Below are positions 8,542-16,508 of a DNA stretch of 64,000 nucleotides, one piece after another. Positions within the stretch are counted from its first letter, which is position 1. Each line of letters opens with the position of its first letter. The notes under the pieces were generated by a model. The model worked only from the letters and a program-made list of their open reading frames with translations, was not told the DNA's origin and searched no databases. Source of the DNA: Neisseria uirgultaei. GTDB taxonomy: Bacteria > Pseudomonadota > Gammaproteobacteria > Burkholderiales > Neisseriaceae. The position numbers were made by a program, and so were the translations under genes. The stretch lies in the NCBI RefSeq assembly GCF_962719845.1, contig NZ_CAUIYF010000006.1, forward strand, positions 68,941 through 132,940, written 5' to 3'.

Positions 8542-8601
8542 CAGGAACATTGAGACGGCAGGCAGCCGCAACCGATACGAAAACGAACAGGCACACCAAA
8601 A

Positions 8602-9903
8602 ATGGCTATTTACCAATCAGGCGTGATTTTTGACCAAGTGGATACCGCCAATCCCGACTGCTGGACATTGGACGAATACGTCAAACGTGGCGGCTATACC
8701 GCCCTGCGTAAAATCTTGTCCGAAAACATCTCGCAAAGCGATGTGATTGACGAGGTCAAAGCCTCCGGCTTGCGCGGCCGTGGCGGTGCGGGCTTCCCGA
8801 CCGGTTTGAAATGGAGCTTTATGCCCCGTTCCTTCCCCGGCGAAAAATACGTCGTCTGCAATACCGACGAAGGCGAGCCGGGTACATTTAAAGACCGCGA
8901 CATCATCATGTTCAACCCACATGCCCTGATTGAAGGCATGATTATCGCCGGTTACGCGATGGGCGCGAAAGCAGGCTACAACTACATTCACGGCGAAATT
9001 TTCGAAGGCTACCAACGCTTTGAGGCCGCACTCGCCCAAGCGCGTGCCGCAGGCTTTTTGGGTAAAAATATTTTGGGTTCGGATTTTGAGTTTGAACTCT
9101 TCGCCCACCACGGCTACGGCGCATATATTTGCGGTGAAGAAACCGCATTGCTCGAATCGCTGGAAGGCAAAAAAGGCCAGCCGCGCTTTAAGCCGCCATT
9201 CCCTGCTTCGTTCGGCCTGTACGGCAAACCGACCACCATCAACAATACCGAAACGTTCTCCTCCGTCCCCTTCATTATCCGTGACGGCGGACAGGCATTT
9301 GCCGATAAAGGTATTCCGAATGCAGGCGGTACCAAATTGTTCTGTATTTCCGGCCATGTCGAGCGTCCGGGCAACTATGAAGTGCCATTGGGTACGCCGT
9401 TTGCCGAAGTCCTGAAAATGGCGGGAGGTATGCGCGGCGATAAAAAACTTAAAGCCGTTATTCCCGGCGGTTCGTCCGCGCCGGTTTTGCCTGCCGACAT
9501 CATGATGCAGACCAATATGGACTATGACTCGATTTCCAAAGCAGGCTCGATGCTGGGTTCCGGCGCGATTATCGTGATGGACGAAGACGTGTGCATGGTC
9601 AAAGCCCTTGAGCGCCTGAGCTACTTCTACTACGACGAGTCTTGCGGCCAATGTACGCCTTGCCGAGAAGGTACGGGCTGGCTTTACCGCATCGTCCACC
9701 GCATCGTAGAAGGCAAAGGCCGCATGGAAGACTTGGATCTGCTGGATTCTGTCGGCAACCAAATGGCAGGCCGCACCATCTGCGCCCTTGCCGATGCCGC
9801 CGTCTTCCCTGTCCGCAGCTTTACCAAGCATTTCCGTGATGAGTTTGTGCATTACATTGAGCACGGCGGGCCGATGAAAGAGCATAAGTGGGGAGGGTGG
9901 TAA
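8602..9903 (+). CDS. nuoF: NADH-quinone oxidoreductase subunit F
   Basis: 433 residues, the 51-kDa subunit that oxidises NADH through FMN and holds cluster N3. Visible are the nucleotide-binding GRGGAGFPTGLKW and NTDEGEPGTFKDRD motifs and the cluster ligands Cys348, Cys351 and Cys354 (CGQCTPC) with Cys394 (TICALADAA). The ribosome-binding site is poor. The TAA overlaps the start of the next gene as TAATG. Confidence 0.95.
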   Translation: MAIYQSGVIFDQVDTANPDCWTLDEYVKRGGYTALRKILSENISQSDVIDEVKASGLRGRGGAGFPTGLKWSFMPRSFPGEKYVVCNTDEGEPGTFKDRDIIMFNPHALIEGMIIAGYAMGAKAGYNYIHGEIFEGYQRFEAALAQARAAGFLGKNILGSDFEFELFAHHGYGAYICGEETALLESLEGKKGQPRFKPPFPASFGLYGKPTTINNTETFSSVPFIIRDGGQAFADKGIPNAGGTKLFCISGHVERPGNYEVPLGTPFAEVLKMAGGMRGDKKLKAVIPGGSSAPVLPADIMMQTNMDYDSISKAGSMLGSGAIIVMDEDVCMVKALERLSYFYYDESCGQCTPCREGTGWLYRIVHRIVEGKGRMEDLDLLDSVGNQMAGRTICALADAAVFPVRSFTKHFRDEFVHYIEHGGPMKEHKWGGW

Positions 9904-10340
9904 TGGTGGAAGCTAAAATTTTTATTCTATACGGTGCAGCTAACAAAGGTAAGAGTACGACACTCAATACGCTTTTTAATCAGATTTGTCGGAAATTTTC
10001 TAAATTTCTAGTCTTTTTTGAAAGACATGGAAACGGCTTAGATTTTGTTGCAGTATTTGATCATGAAGGTCAGAGGATTGGTTTTTATTCATCTGGTGAT
10101 AATGAATACGAGGTTAGGAGAAATTTATACAAACTTTATTCGCATAATTGTGATTTTATTTTTGGCACGTCAAGGACACGGGGTGGTAGTTGCGATGCAG
10201 TAGGATGTTATGCAGAGTTATTGCATGGCGATGTAAATATAATTAATTGGTGTGAAAAGTTTGAGCCTACGGATGAAGACAATGAGCGTGCTGTTAAAGA
10301 GTTATTTAAGTCATTTAAAAATATAATAAATGAGTTATAG
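9903..10340 (+). CDS. Orphan P-loop protein within the nuo cluster
   Basis: 145 residues with a clear Walker A motif, GAANKGKST (11-19), near the N-terminus. A possible sensor or Walker B-like segment (IGFYSSGD) follows about 45 residues later. It is visibly AT-rich with codon usage unlike the flanking nuo genes, suggesting acquisition by transfer. Its ATG overlaps the nuoF stop (TAATG), so it should be translated with nuoF. It has no signal peptide or membrane segment. I do not recognise the family; an NTPase or nucleotide kinase is possible. Confidence 0.65.
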   Translation: MVEAKIFILYGAANKGKSTTLNTLFNQICRKFSKFLVFFERHGNGLDFVAVFDHEGQRIGFYSSGDNEYEVRRNLYKLYSHNCDFIFGTSRTRGGSCDAVGCYAELLHGDVNIINWCEKFEPTDEDNERAVKELFKSFKNIINEL

Positions 10341-10397
10341 TTTTAGTTGGTTTTATATTGGTTAAAAGCAAAATGCTAAAAATTTAACTTTGCCGTC

Positions 10398-10497
10398 ATT
10401 CCCGCGTAGGCGGGAATCCATAGTGGAATTTACAGAACCCGATATTTGAAAAGCAGTTGCCAAAATTCAAAAAATGGATTCCCGCCTACGCGGGAAT
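10398..10497. repeat. Pair of dRS3 repeats (single NIME unit)
   Basis: Two 20-bp ATTCCC-N8-GGGAAT elements (10398-10417 and 10478-10497) flank about 60 bp of RS-type sequence. This is the minimal neisserial intergenic mosaic element, placed between the P-loop gene and nuoG. Confidence 0.85.
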
Positions 10498-10553
10498 GAC
10501 GGCAAGGTGGCAGTAAACGTTTTCAACAGTATTGATTGTCAATGAAACTCAAA

Positions 10554-10585
10554 AGGTCGTCTGAAACCCATTTTTCAGACGATCT
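10554..10585 (+). terminator. Variant DUS hairpin upstream of nuoG
   Basis: GTCGTCTGAAA facing TTTCAGACGA forms a 13-bp stem with one mismatch. The arms carry a degenerate DUS (GTCGTCTGAA). It sits 44 bases before nuoG. Confidence 0.55.
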
Positions 10586-10629
10586 CCATAAAAAATTATT
10601 TATTAAATACCCGTAACTAGGAACGAACC

Positions 10630-12891
10630 ATGTTACAAATCGAAATCGACGGCAAACAGGTATCTGTGGAGCAGGGCGCGACGGTGATTGAAGCCGCGCA
10701 CAAGCTCGGTACTTATATCCCGCATTTCTGTTACCACAAAAAACTTTCCATCGCCGCCAACTGCCGTATGTGTCTGGTGGACGTGGAAAAAGCCCCCAAA
10801 CCCCTGCCCGCCTGTGCCACGCCGGTAACGGACGGCATGATTGTGCGCACACATTCGGCAAAAGCCCGAGAGGCGCAAGAAGGTGTGATGGAGTTTCTGC
10901 TCATCAACCATCCGCTTGATTGTCCGACCTGCGATCAAGGCGGCGAATGCCAGTTGCAGGATTTGGCGATGGGCTACGGCAAAAATACCAGCCGCTACAC
11001 CGAAGAAAAACGTTCCGTCGTCGGCAAAGACATGGGTCCTTTGATTTCCGCCGAGGAAATGAGCCGTTGTATCCACTGTACCCGTTGCGTGCGTTTCACT
11101 GAAGAAATCGCCGGCGTGCAAGAAATCGCTATGGCCAATCGCGGCGAACATTCCGAAATCATGCCTTTTATCGGCAAAGCAGTGGAAACCGAATTGTCAG
11201 GCAACGTCATCGATTTGTGTCCTGTCGGCGCATTGACCAGCAAACCGTTCCGCTTCAACGCGCGTACTTGGGAATTGAACCGCCGCAAATCCGTTTCCGC
11301 CCATGACGCTTTGGGCAGCAACCTGATTGTACAAACCAAAGACCATACCGTCCGCCGCGTGTTGCCATTGGAAAACGAAGCCATCAACGAATGCTGGCTG
11401 TCTGACCGCGACCGTTTCGCCTACGAAGGCCTGTATCACGAAAGCCGTCTGAAAAACCCGAAAATCAAACAGGGCGGTGAGTGGATGGACGTGGATTGGA
11501 AAACCGCGTTGGAGTATGTCCGCAGCGCGATTGAATGTATCGCCAAAGACGGCAACCAAAACCAAGTCGGCATTTGGGCCAATCCAATGAATACGGTTGA
11601 AGAGCTGTATCTGGCCAAAAAACTTGCCGACGGCTTGGGTGTTAAAAACTTTGCCACCCGTTTGCGCCAACAAGACAAACGTCTTTCAGACGGCCTTAAA
11701 GGTGCGCAATGGTTGGGACAAAGCATCGAATCTTTGGCTGACAACGATGCCGTATTGGTAGTCGGTGCGAACCTGCGCAAAGAACAGCCGCTCCTGACCG
11801 CCCGCCTGCGCCGCGCCGCCAAAGACCGTATGGCCTTGAGCGTATTGGCCAGCAGTAAAGAAGAATTGTTTATGCCGCTTCTGTCTCAAGAAGCTGCACA
11901 TCCCAACGAGTGGGCAGGCCGTCTGAAAAACCTGTCTGCGAATGCGGAACACGCCGTTACCGCCAGCCTGAAAAACGCTGAAAAAGCAGCGGTGATTTTG
12001 GGCGCGGAAGTGCAAAACCATCCCGATTACGCCGCGATTTACGCCGCCGCGCAAGAGCTGGCGGACGCGACCGGCGCGGTACTGGGCATTCTGCCGCAAG
12101 CTGCCAACAGCGTCGGTGCGGACGTTTTGGGCGTGAACTCGGGCGAGAGCGTTGCCGAAATGGCAAACGCGCCGAAACAGGCAGTCTTGTTACTCAACGT
12201 CGAACCGGAAATCGATACGGTTGACGGTGCAAAAGCCGTAGCCGCGTTGAAACAGGCGAAAAGCGTGATGGCGTTTACGCCGTTTGTCAGCGAAACGCTG
12301 CTGGACGTGTGCGACGTATTGCTGCCGATTGCGCCGTTTACCGAAACCTCGGGCAGCTTCATCAATATGGAAGGCCGTCTGCAATCCTTCCACGGCGTCG
12401 TTCAGGGCTTCGGCGACTCGCGTCCGCTGTGGAAAGTGTTGCGCGTATTGGGCAATTTGTTTGACCTGAAAGGTTTTGAATACCACGATACCGCTTCGAT
12501 TCTGAAAGACGCGCTGGATGCAGAAAGCCTGCCGTCCAAACTGGACAACCGCAGCACATGGGCAGGGGAGGGCGTTCAGACGGCCTCAGACCGCCTCGTC
12601 CGTGTCGGCGGCGTCGGTATTTATCACACTGATTCTATCGTGCGCCGTTCCGCACCGTTGCAAGAAACCGGCCATGCCGCCGTGCCCGCCGCGCGTGTCA
12701 ATCCGAACACTTTGGCACGCTTGGGCCTGCAAGACGGACAAACTGCTGTCGCCAAACAAAACGGCGCAAGCGTATCGGTTGCCGTCAAAGCCGATGCCGG
12801 ACTGCCTGAAAACGTGGTGCATCTGCCGCTGCATACCGAAAATGCCGCGCTGGGTGCGTTGATGGACACTATTGAACTGGCGGGAGCTTGA
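10630..12891 (+). CDS. nuoG: NADH-quinone oxidoreductase subunit G
   Basis: 753 residues, the largest peripheral subunit, carrying several Fe-S clusters. The N-terminal ferredoxin-like [2Fe-2S] N1b ligands are Cys34, Cys45, Cys48 and Cys62. The His/Cys motif HPLDCPTCDQGGEC supplies cluster N5, and CIHCTRC with VIDLCPVGAL supplies N4. The C-terminal two thirds is a degenerate molybdopterin-oxidoreductase fold. AGGAACG precedes the ATG. It is followed immediately by nuoH. Confidence 0.95.
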   Translation: MLQIEIDGKQVSVEQGATVIEAAHKLGTYIPHFCYHKKLSIAANCRMCLVDVEKAPKPLPACATPVTDGMIVRTHSAKAREAQEGVMEFLLINHPLDCPTCDQGGECQLQDLAMGYGKNTSRYTEEKRSVVGKDMGPLISAEEMSRCIHCTRCVRFTEEIAGVQEIAMANRGEHSEIMPFIGKAVETELSGNVIDLCPVGALTSKPFRFNARTWELNRRKSVSAHDALGSNLIVQTKDHTVRRVLPLENEAINECWLSDRDRFAYEGLYHESRLKNPKIKQGGEWMDVDWKTALEYVRSAIECIAKDGNQNQVGIWANPMNTVEELYLAKKLADGLGVKNFATRLRQQDKRLSDGLKGAQWLGQSIESLADNDAVLVVGANLRKEQPLLTARLRRAAKDRMALSVLASSKEELFMPLLSQEAAHPNEWAGRLKNLSANAEHAVTASLKNAEKAAVILGAEVQNHPDYAAIYAAAQELADATGAVLGILPQAANSVGADVLGVNSGESVAEMANAPKQAVLLLNVEPEIDTVDGAKAVAALKQAKSVMAFTPFVSETLLDVCDVLLPIAPFTETSGSFINMEGRLQSFHGVVQGFGDSRPLWKVLRVLGNLFDLKGFEYHDTASILKDALDAESLPSKLDNRSTWAGEGVQTASDRLVRVGGVGIYHTDSIVRRSAPLQETGHAAVPAARVNPNTLARLGLQDGQTAVAKQNGASVSVAVKADAGLPENVVHLPLHTENAALGALMDTIELAGA

Positions 12892-12893
12892 TC

Positions 12894-13970
12894 ATGCAAG
12901 AATGGTTCCAAAACCTCTTTGCCGCAACGCTCGGTCTGGGCGATTTGGGTATCACCGTGGGCTTGGTGGTATCCGTCATCGTCAAAATCGTGATTATCCT
13001 GATTCCGCTGATTCTGACCGTTGCCTACCTGACATATTTCGAACGTAAAGTCATCGGCTTTATGCAGCTTCGCGTCGGCCCGAACGTAACCGGCCCGTGG
13101 GGTCTGATTCAGCCGTTTGCCGACGTGTTCAAACTCTTGTTTAAAGAAGTAACCCGTCCGAAGCTGTCAAACAAAGCCTTGTTCTACATCGGCCCGATTA
13201 TGTCGCTCGCCCCGTCTTTCGCGGCATGGGCGGTGATTCCGTTCAACGAAGAATGGGTGCTGACCAATATCAATATCGGCCTTTTGTACATCCTGATGAT
13301 TACCTCGCTGTCGGTTTACGGCGTGATCATCGCGGGCTGGGCTTCCAACTCCAAATATTCGTTCTTGGGCGCAATGCGTGCTTCCGCGCAAAGCATTTCC
13401 TACGAGATTGCCATGAGTGCCGCGCTGGTGTGCGTCGTGATGGTATCGGGCAGCATGAACTTCTCCGACATCGTTGCCGCACAAGCCAAAGGTATTGCCG
13501 GCGGTTCGGTATTCTCTTGGAACTGGCTGCCGCTCTTCCCCATCTTCATCGTCTATCTGATTTCCGCCGTTGCCGAAACCAACCGCGCGCCGTTTGATGT
13601 GGCAGAGGGTGAGTCTGAAATCGTTGCCGGTCACCACGTCGAATATTCCGGCTTCGCGTTCGCGCTGTTCTTCCTTGCCGAATACATTTTCATGATTCTG
13701 ATTGCCGCGCTGACCTCGCTGATGTTCCTCGGTGGCTGGCTGTCTCCGTTCCCGCAAAGCTGGGGCTTTATCGGTACGCCTTCCGCATTCTGGATGTTTG
13801 TGAAAATGGCGGCGGTGCTGTACTGGTACCTGTGGATCCGTGCAACCTTCCCACGCTACCGTTACGACCAAATCATGCGTTTGGGCTGGAAAGTGCTGAT
13901 TCCGATCGGCTTCGCCTACATCGTGATTTTGGGCGTGTGGATGATTTCACCGCTGAATTTGTGGAAATAA
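12894..13970 (+). CDS. nuoH: NADH-quinone oxidoreductase subunit H
   Basis: 358 residues, the ND1 homologue with about eight transmembrane helices, forming the membrane part of the quinone chamber. Conserved YFERKVIGFMQLRVGPN and AETNRAPFDVAEGESE loops are present. The ATG at 12894 is preferred to a TTG at 12888, because GGGAGC lies 7 bases before it. Two bases separate it from nuoG. Confidence 0.95.
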   Translation: MQEWFQNLFAATLGLGDLGITVGLVVSVIVKIVIILIPLILTVAYLTYFERKVIGFMQLRVGPNVTGPWGLIQPFADVFKLLFKEVTRPKLSNKALFYIGPIMSLAPSFAAWAVIPFNEEWVLTNINIGLLYILMITSLSVYGVIIAGWASNSKYSFLGAMRASAQSISYEIAMSAALVCVVMVSGSMNFSDIVAAQAKGIAGGSVFSWNWLPLFPIFIVYLISAVAETNRAPFDVAEGESEIVAGHHVEYSGFAFALFFLAEYIFMILIAALTSLMFLGGWLSPFPQSWGFIGTPSAFWMFVKMAAVLYWYLWIRATFPRYRYDQIMRLGWKVLIPIGFAYIVILGVWMISPLNLWK

Positions 13971-13972
13971 GT

Positions 13973-14000
13973 TTCAGACGGCATCTTGAGGCCGTCTGAA
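13973..14000. terminator. DUS inverted pair between nuoH and nuoI
   Basis: TTCAGACGGC (13973-13982) faces GCCGTCTGAA (13991-14000) with an 8-base loop and no T-run. It is more likely an uptake-sequence pair or mRNA 3'-end stabiliser than a full terminator, because nuoI must be expressed with nuoH. Confidence 0.5.
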
Positions 14001-14050
14001 CAAAGCGATTTTGAATACCTAACGAAATCCCTGTTTTGAGGGAACATAAT

Positions 14051-14530
14051 ATGGCTAACTTAGTAAAAACCTTTCTGCTTGGCGAATTGGTAAAAGGCTT
14101 GGGCGTAACGCTCAAAAACTTTTTTGCCCGCAAAGACACGATTTATTTCCCCGAAGAGAAAACGCCGCAATCCGTGCGTTTCCGCGGTCTGCACGCGCAA
14201 CGCCGTTATCCGAACGGCGAAGAGCGTTGTATCGCGTGTAAATTGTGCGAGGCGGTGTGTCCGGCAATGGCGATTAACATCGAATCGGAAGAACGCGAAG
14301 ACGGTACGCGCCGCACCAAGCGTTACGACATCGACCTGACCAAGTGCATCTTCTGCGGTTTCTGCGAAGAGGCCTGCCCGACCGATGCGATTGTGGAAAC
14401 CCATATTTTTGAATACCACGGCGAGAAAAAAGGCGACTTGCACATGACCAAGCCGATTCTTTTGGCCATTGGCGATAAATACGAAGCTGAAATCGCCAAA
14501 CGCAAAGCCGCTGACGCGCCGTATCGTTAA
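14051..14530 (+). CDS. nuoI: NADH-quinone oxidoreductase subunit I
   Basis: 159 residues, the 8Fe ferredoxin-type (TYKY) subunit holding clusters N6a and N6b. The two motifs are CIACKLCEAVC (Cys60, 63, 66, 70) and CIFCGFCEEAC (Cys99, 102, 105, 109), each followed by P. The ATG at 14051 (MANLVKTF) follows GAGGGAACATA; an upstream in-frame start at 14036 is not favoured. Confidence 0.95.
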   Translation: MANLVKTFLLGELVKGLGVTLKNFFARKDTIYFPEEKTPQSVRFRGLHAQRRYPNGEERCIACKLCEAVCPAMAINIESEEREDGTRRTKRYDIDLTKCIFCGFCEEACPTDAIVETHIFEYHGEKKGDLHMTKPILLAIGDKYEAEIAKRKAADAPYR

Positions 14531-14541
14531 GGAGCAGACGA

Positions 14542-15213
14542 ATGACTTTTTCCGCGATTCTGTTCTATATTCTTGCCGCCATCGTTTTGTACGGTGCGGT
14601 TCGTACCGTCACCGCTAAAAACCCTGTACATGCCGCTTTGCATCTGGTGCTGACCTTCTGCGTGAGCGCGATGCTTTGGATGCTGATGCAGGCTGAGTTT
14701 TTGGGCGTTACGCTGGTGGTGGTTTACGTCGGCGCCGTAATGGTGTTGTTCCTGTTCGTTGTGATGATGTTGAACATCGACATTGAAGAAATGCGCGCCG
14801 GTTTCTGGCGTCATGCGCCGGTTGCCGGCGTGGTCGGCACATTGTTGGCGGTTGCCCTGATCCTGATTCTGGTCAACCCGAAAACCGACCTGGCCGCATT
14901 TGGTCTGATGAAAGACATTCCGGCCGATTACAACAATATCCGCGATTTGGGCAGCCGTATTTATACCGACTACCTGTTGCCATTTGAATTGGCGGCGGTA
15001 TTGCTGCTGTTGGGTATGGTGGCGGCGATTGCGCTGGTTCATCGTAAAACCACCAATCCGAAACGTATGGATCCTGCCGACCAAGTTAAAGTACGCGCCG
15101 ACCAAGGCCGTATGCGTCTGGTGAAAATGGAAGCGGTCAAACCGCAAGTCGAATCTGCCGAAGAAAGCGAAGTTTCAGACGGCCTCAAGCCGGAAGGGGA
15201 GGGCAAAGCATGA
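14542..15213 (+). CDS. nuoJ: NADH-quinone oxidoreductase subunit J
   Basis: 223 residues, the ND6 homologue with about five transmembrane helices; the conserved VVYVGAVMVLFLFVVMML helix is present. A hydrophilic C-terminal tail of about 50 residues follows the last helix. Within it an inverted DUS encodes VSDG, so the tail may partly reflect uptake-sequence accumulation. The TGA overlaps the nuoK ATG as ATGA. Confidence 0.95.
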   Translation: MTFSAILFYILAAIVLYGAVRTVTAKNPVHAALHLVLTFCVSAMLWMLMQAEFLGVTLVVVYVGAVMVLFLFVVMMLNIDIEEMRAGFWRHAPVAGVVGTLLAVALILILVNPKTDLAAFGLMKDIPADYNNIRDLGSRIYTDYLLPFELAAVLLLLGMVAAIALVHRKTTNPKRMDPADQVKVRADQGRMRLVKMEAVKPQVESAEESEVSDGLKPEGEGKA

Positions 15214-15515
15214 TTACCTTGACGCATTATCTGGTATTGGGTGCGCTCCTGTTCGGTATCAGCGCAATGGGTATCTTTATGAACCGCAAAAACGTGCTGG
15301 TATTGCTGATGTCCATCGAGCTGATGCTCTTGGCGGTGAACTTCAACTTTATCGCCTTCTCGCAACATTTGGGCGATACTGCCGGACAAATTTTCGTATT
15401 CTTCGTATTAACCGTTGCCGCTGCCGAATCTGCCATCGGTTTGGCGATTATGGTGCTGGTGTACCGTAACAGAAAAACAATCAACGTTGCCGATTTGGAT
15501 GAGTTGAAAGGGTAA
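15210..15515 (+). CDS. nuoK: NADH-quinone oxidoreductase subunit K
   Basis: 101 residues with three transmembrane helices (ND4L homologue), part of the proton-translocating arm. Membrane-embedded glutamates conserved in the family are present (SIELMLLAVN and the later AAAESAIGLA). It is coupled to nuoJ by ATGA. The next gene is fic, not nuoL. Confidence 0.95.
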   Translation: MITLTHYLVLGALLFGISAMGIFMNRKNVLVLLMSIELMLLAVNFNFIAFSQHLGDTAGQIFVFFVLTVAAAESAIGLAIMVLVYRNRKTINVADLDELKG

Positions 15516-15546
15516 GGAGGTTGGGTCGAGGCCCAACAAGGCGCCT

Positions 15547-16122
15547 ATGCCGTCTGAAAACCCGATAGGAAAAACGATGAAGTCCATAGACGAACAAAGC
15601 CTGCACAATGCCCGCCGCCTGTTTGAAAGCGGCGATATTGACCGTATCGAAGTCGGTACCACCGCGGGTCTGCAACAGATTCACCGTTACCTGTTCGGCG
15701 GCTTATATGATTTTGCGGGTCAAATCAGGGAAGACAACATTTCCAAAGGCGGTTTCCGTTTTGCCAACGCCATGTATCTGAAAGAGGCTTTGGCTAAAAT
15801 CGAGCAGATGCCCGAGCGGACTTTTGAAGAAATCATCGCCAAATATGTTGAAATGAACATTGCCCATCCGTTTTTGGAGGGTAATGGCAGAAGTACCCGC
15901 ATCTGGCTGGACTTGGTGCTGAAGAAAAACCTGAAAAAAGTCGTGAACTGGCAAAATGTAAGCAAAACCCTGTATTTGCAGGCGATGGAACGCAGCCCCG
16001 TCAACGATTTAGAACTGCGCTTTCTGTTAAAGGACAACCTGACTGACGATGTGGACAACCGTGAAATCATTTTTAAAGGTATTGAGCAGTCATATTATTA
16101 CGAAGGGTATGAGAAAGGTTGA
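15547..16122 (+). CDS. fic: Class III Fic AMPylator (NmFic-type)
   Basis: 191 residues. The active-site motif HPFLEGNGRST begins at His107. The C-terminal inhibitory helix contains S-x-x-x-E (Ser182, Glu186) in QSYYYEGY, which defines class III, self-inhibited Fic proteins. This numbering matches the characterised N. meningitidis Fic, which AMPylates the DNA gyrase B subunit and is controlled by oligomerisation and auto-AMPylation of a tyrosine in the inhibitory helix. The annotated start at 15547 (MPSENPIG) is itself a DUS; an ATG at 15577 (MKSIDEQS) has a better-placed AGGA and could be the true start. No antitoxin gene is adjacent, as expected when inhibition is built in. Confidence 0.93.
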   Translation: MPSENPIGKTMKSIDEQSLHNARRLFESGDIDRIEVGTTAGLQQIHRYLFGGLYDFAGQIREDNISKGGFRFANAMYLKEALAKIEQMPERTFEEIIAKYVEMNIAHPFLEGNGRSTRIWLDLVLKKNLKKVVNWQNVSKTLYLQAMERSPVNDLELRFLLKDNLTDDVDNREIIFKGIEQSYYYEGYEKG

Positions 16123-16178
16123 ATGCCGTCTGAAAGCGGGTTCGGACGGTTTCGGACGACCTCAGAAGGGAAACGTTC

Positions 16179-16463
16179 ATGATTACGGTAATCATATTAT
16201 TGATATTCGGTAAAATGCAGGAGTATTACGCAGACCGTTCCGCCACATGGATGTGGGCGGCAGCTTTTGCTGTTGTGATTTCGTTATTCTCCTTGGCGGG
16301 CGGAATTTTTGCCGCACTCATTAGCGGCGCGATTTCCGGATTGTACGCATGGGCCTATTTTTTTCTGCTGCGACGGTTCACCGACAATCTGCCTGTTTGG
16401 GTCTTGATTTATGCTGCCGGTGCTATTTTGCCCTTACTGTTGGTTTTTTCTCGGGTGGCTTAA
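16179..16463 (+). CDS. Small hydrophobic membrane protein
   Basis: 94 residues with three likely transmembrane helices (about 1-10 extending into a helix near 25-45, 48-65 and 72-90) separated by short charged loops. An AAGGGAA ribosome-binding site precedes the ATG. Not recognised. It sits between fic and nuoL; its hydrophobicity fits a small inner-membrane protein, but nothing ties it to complex I or Fic beyond position. Confidence 0.55.
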   Translation: MITVIILLIFGKMQEYYADRSATWMWAAAFAVVISLFSLAGGIFAALISGAISGLYAWAYFFLLRRFTDNLPVWVLIYAAGAILPLLLVFSRVA

Positions 16464-16508
16464 CCCTTCCCTTGAACGTGAATTTTTAAATCGATTAGGT
16501 TCAATCAA

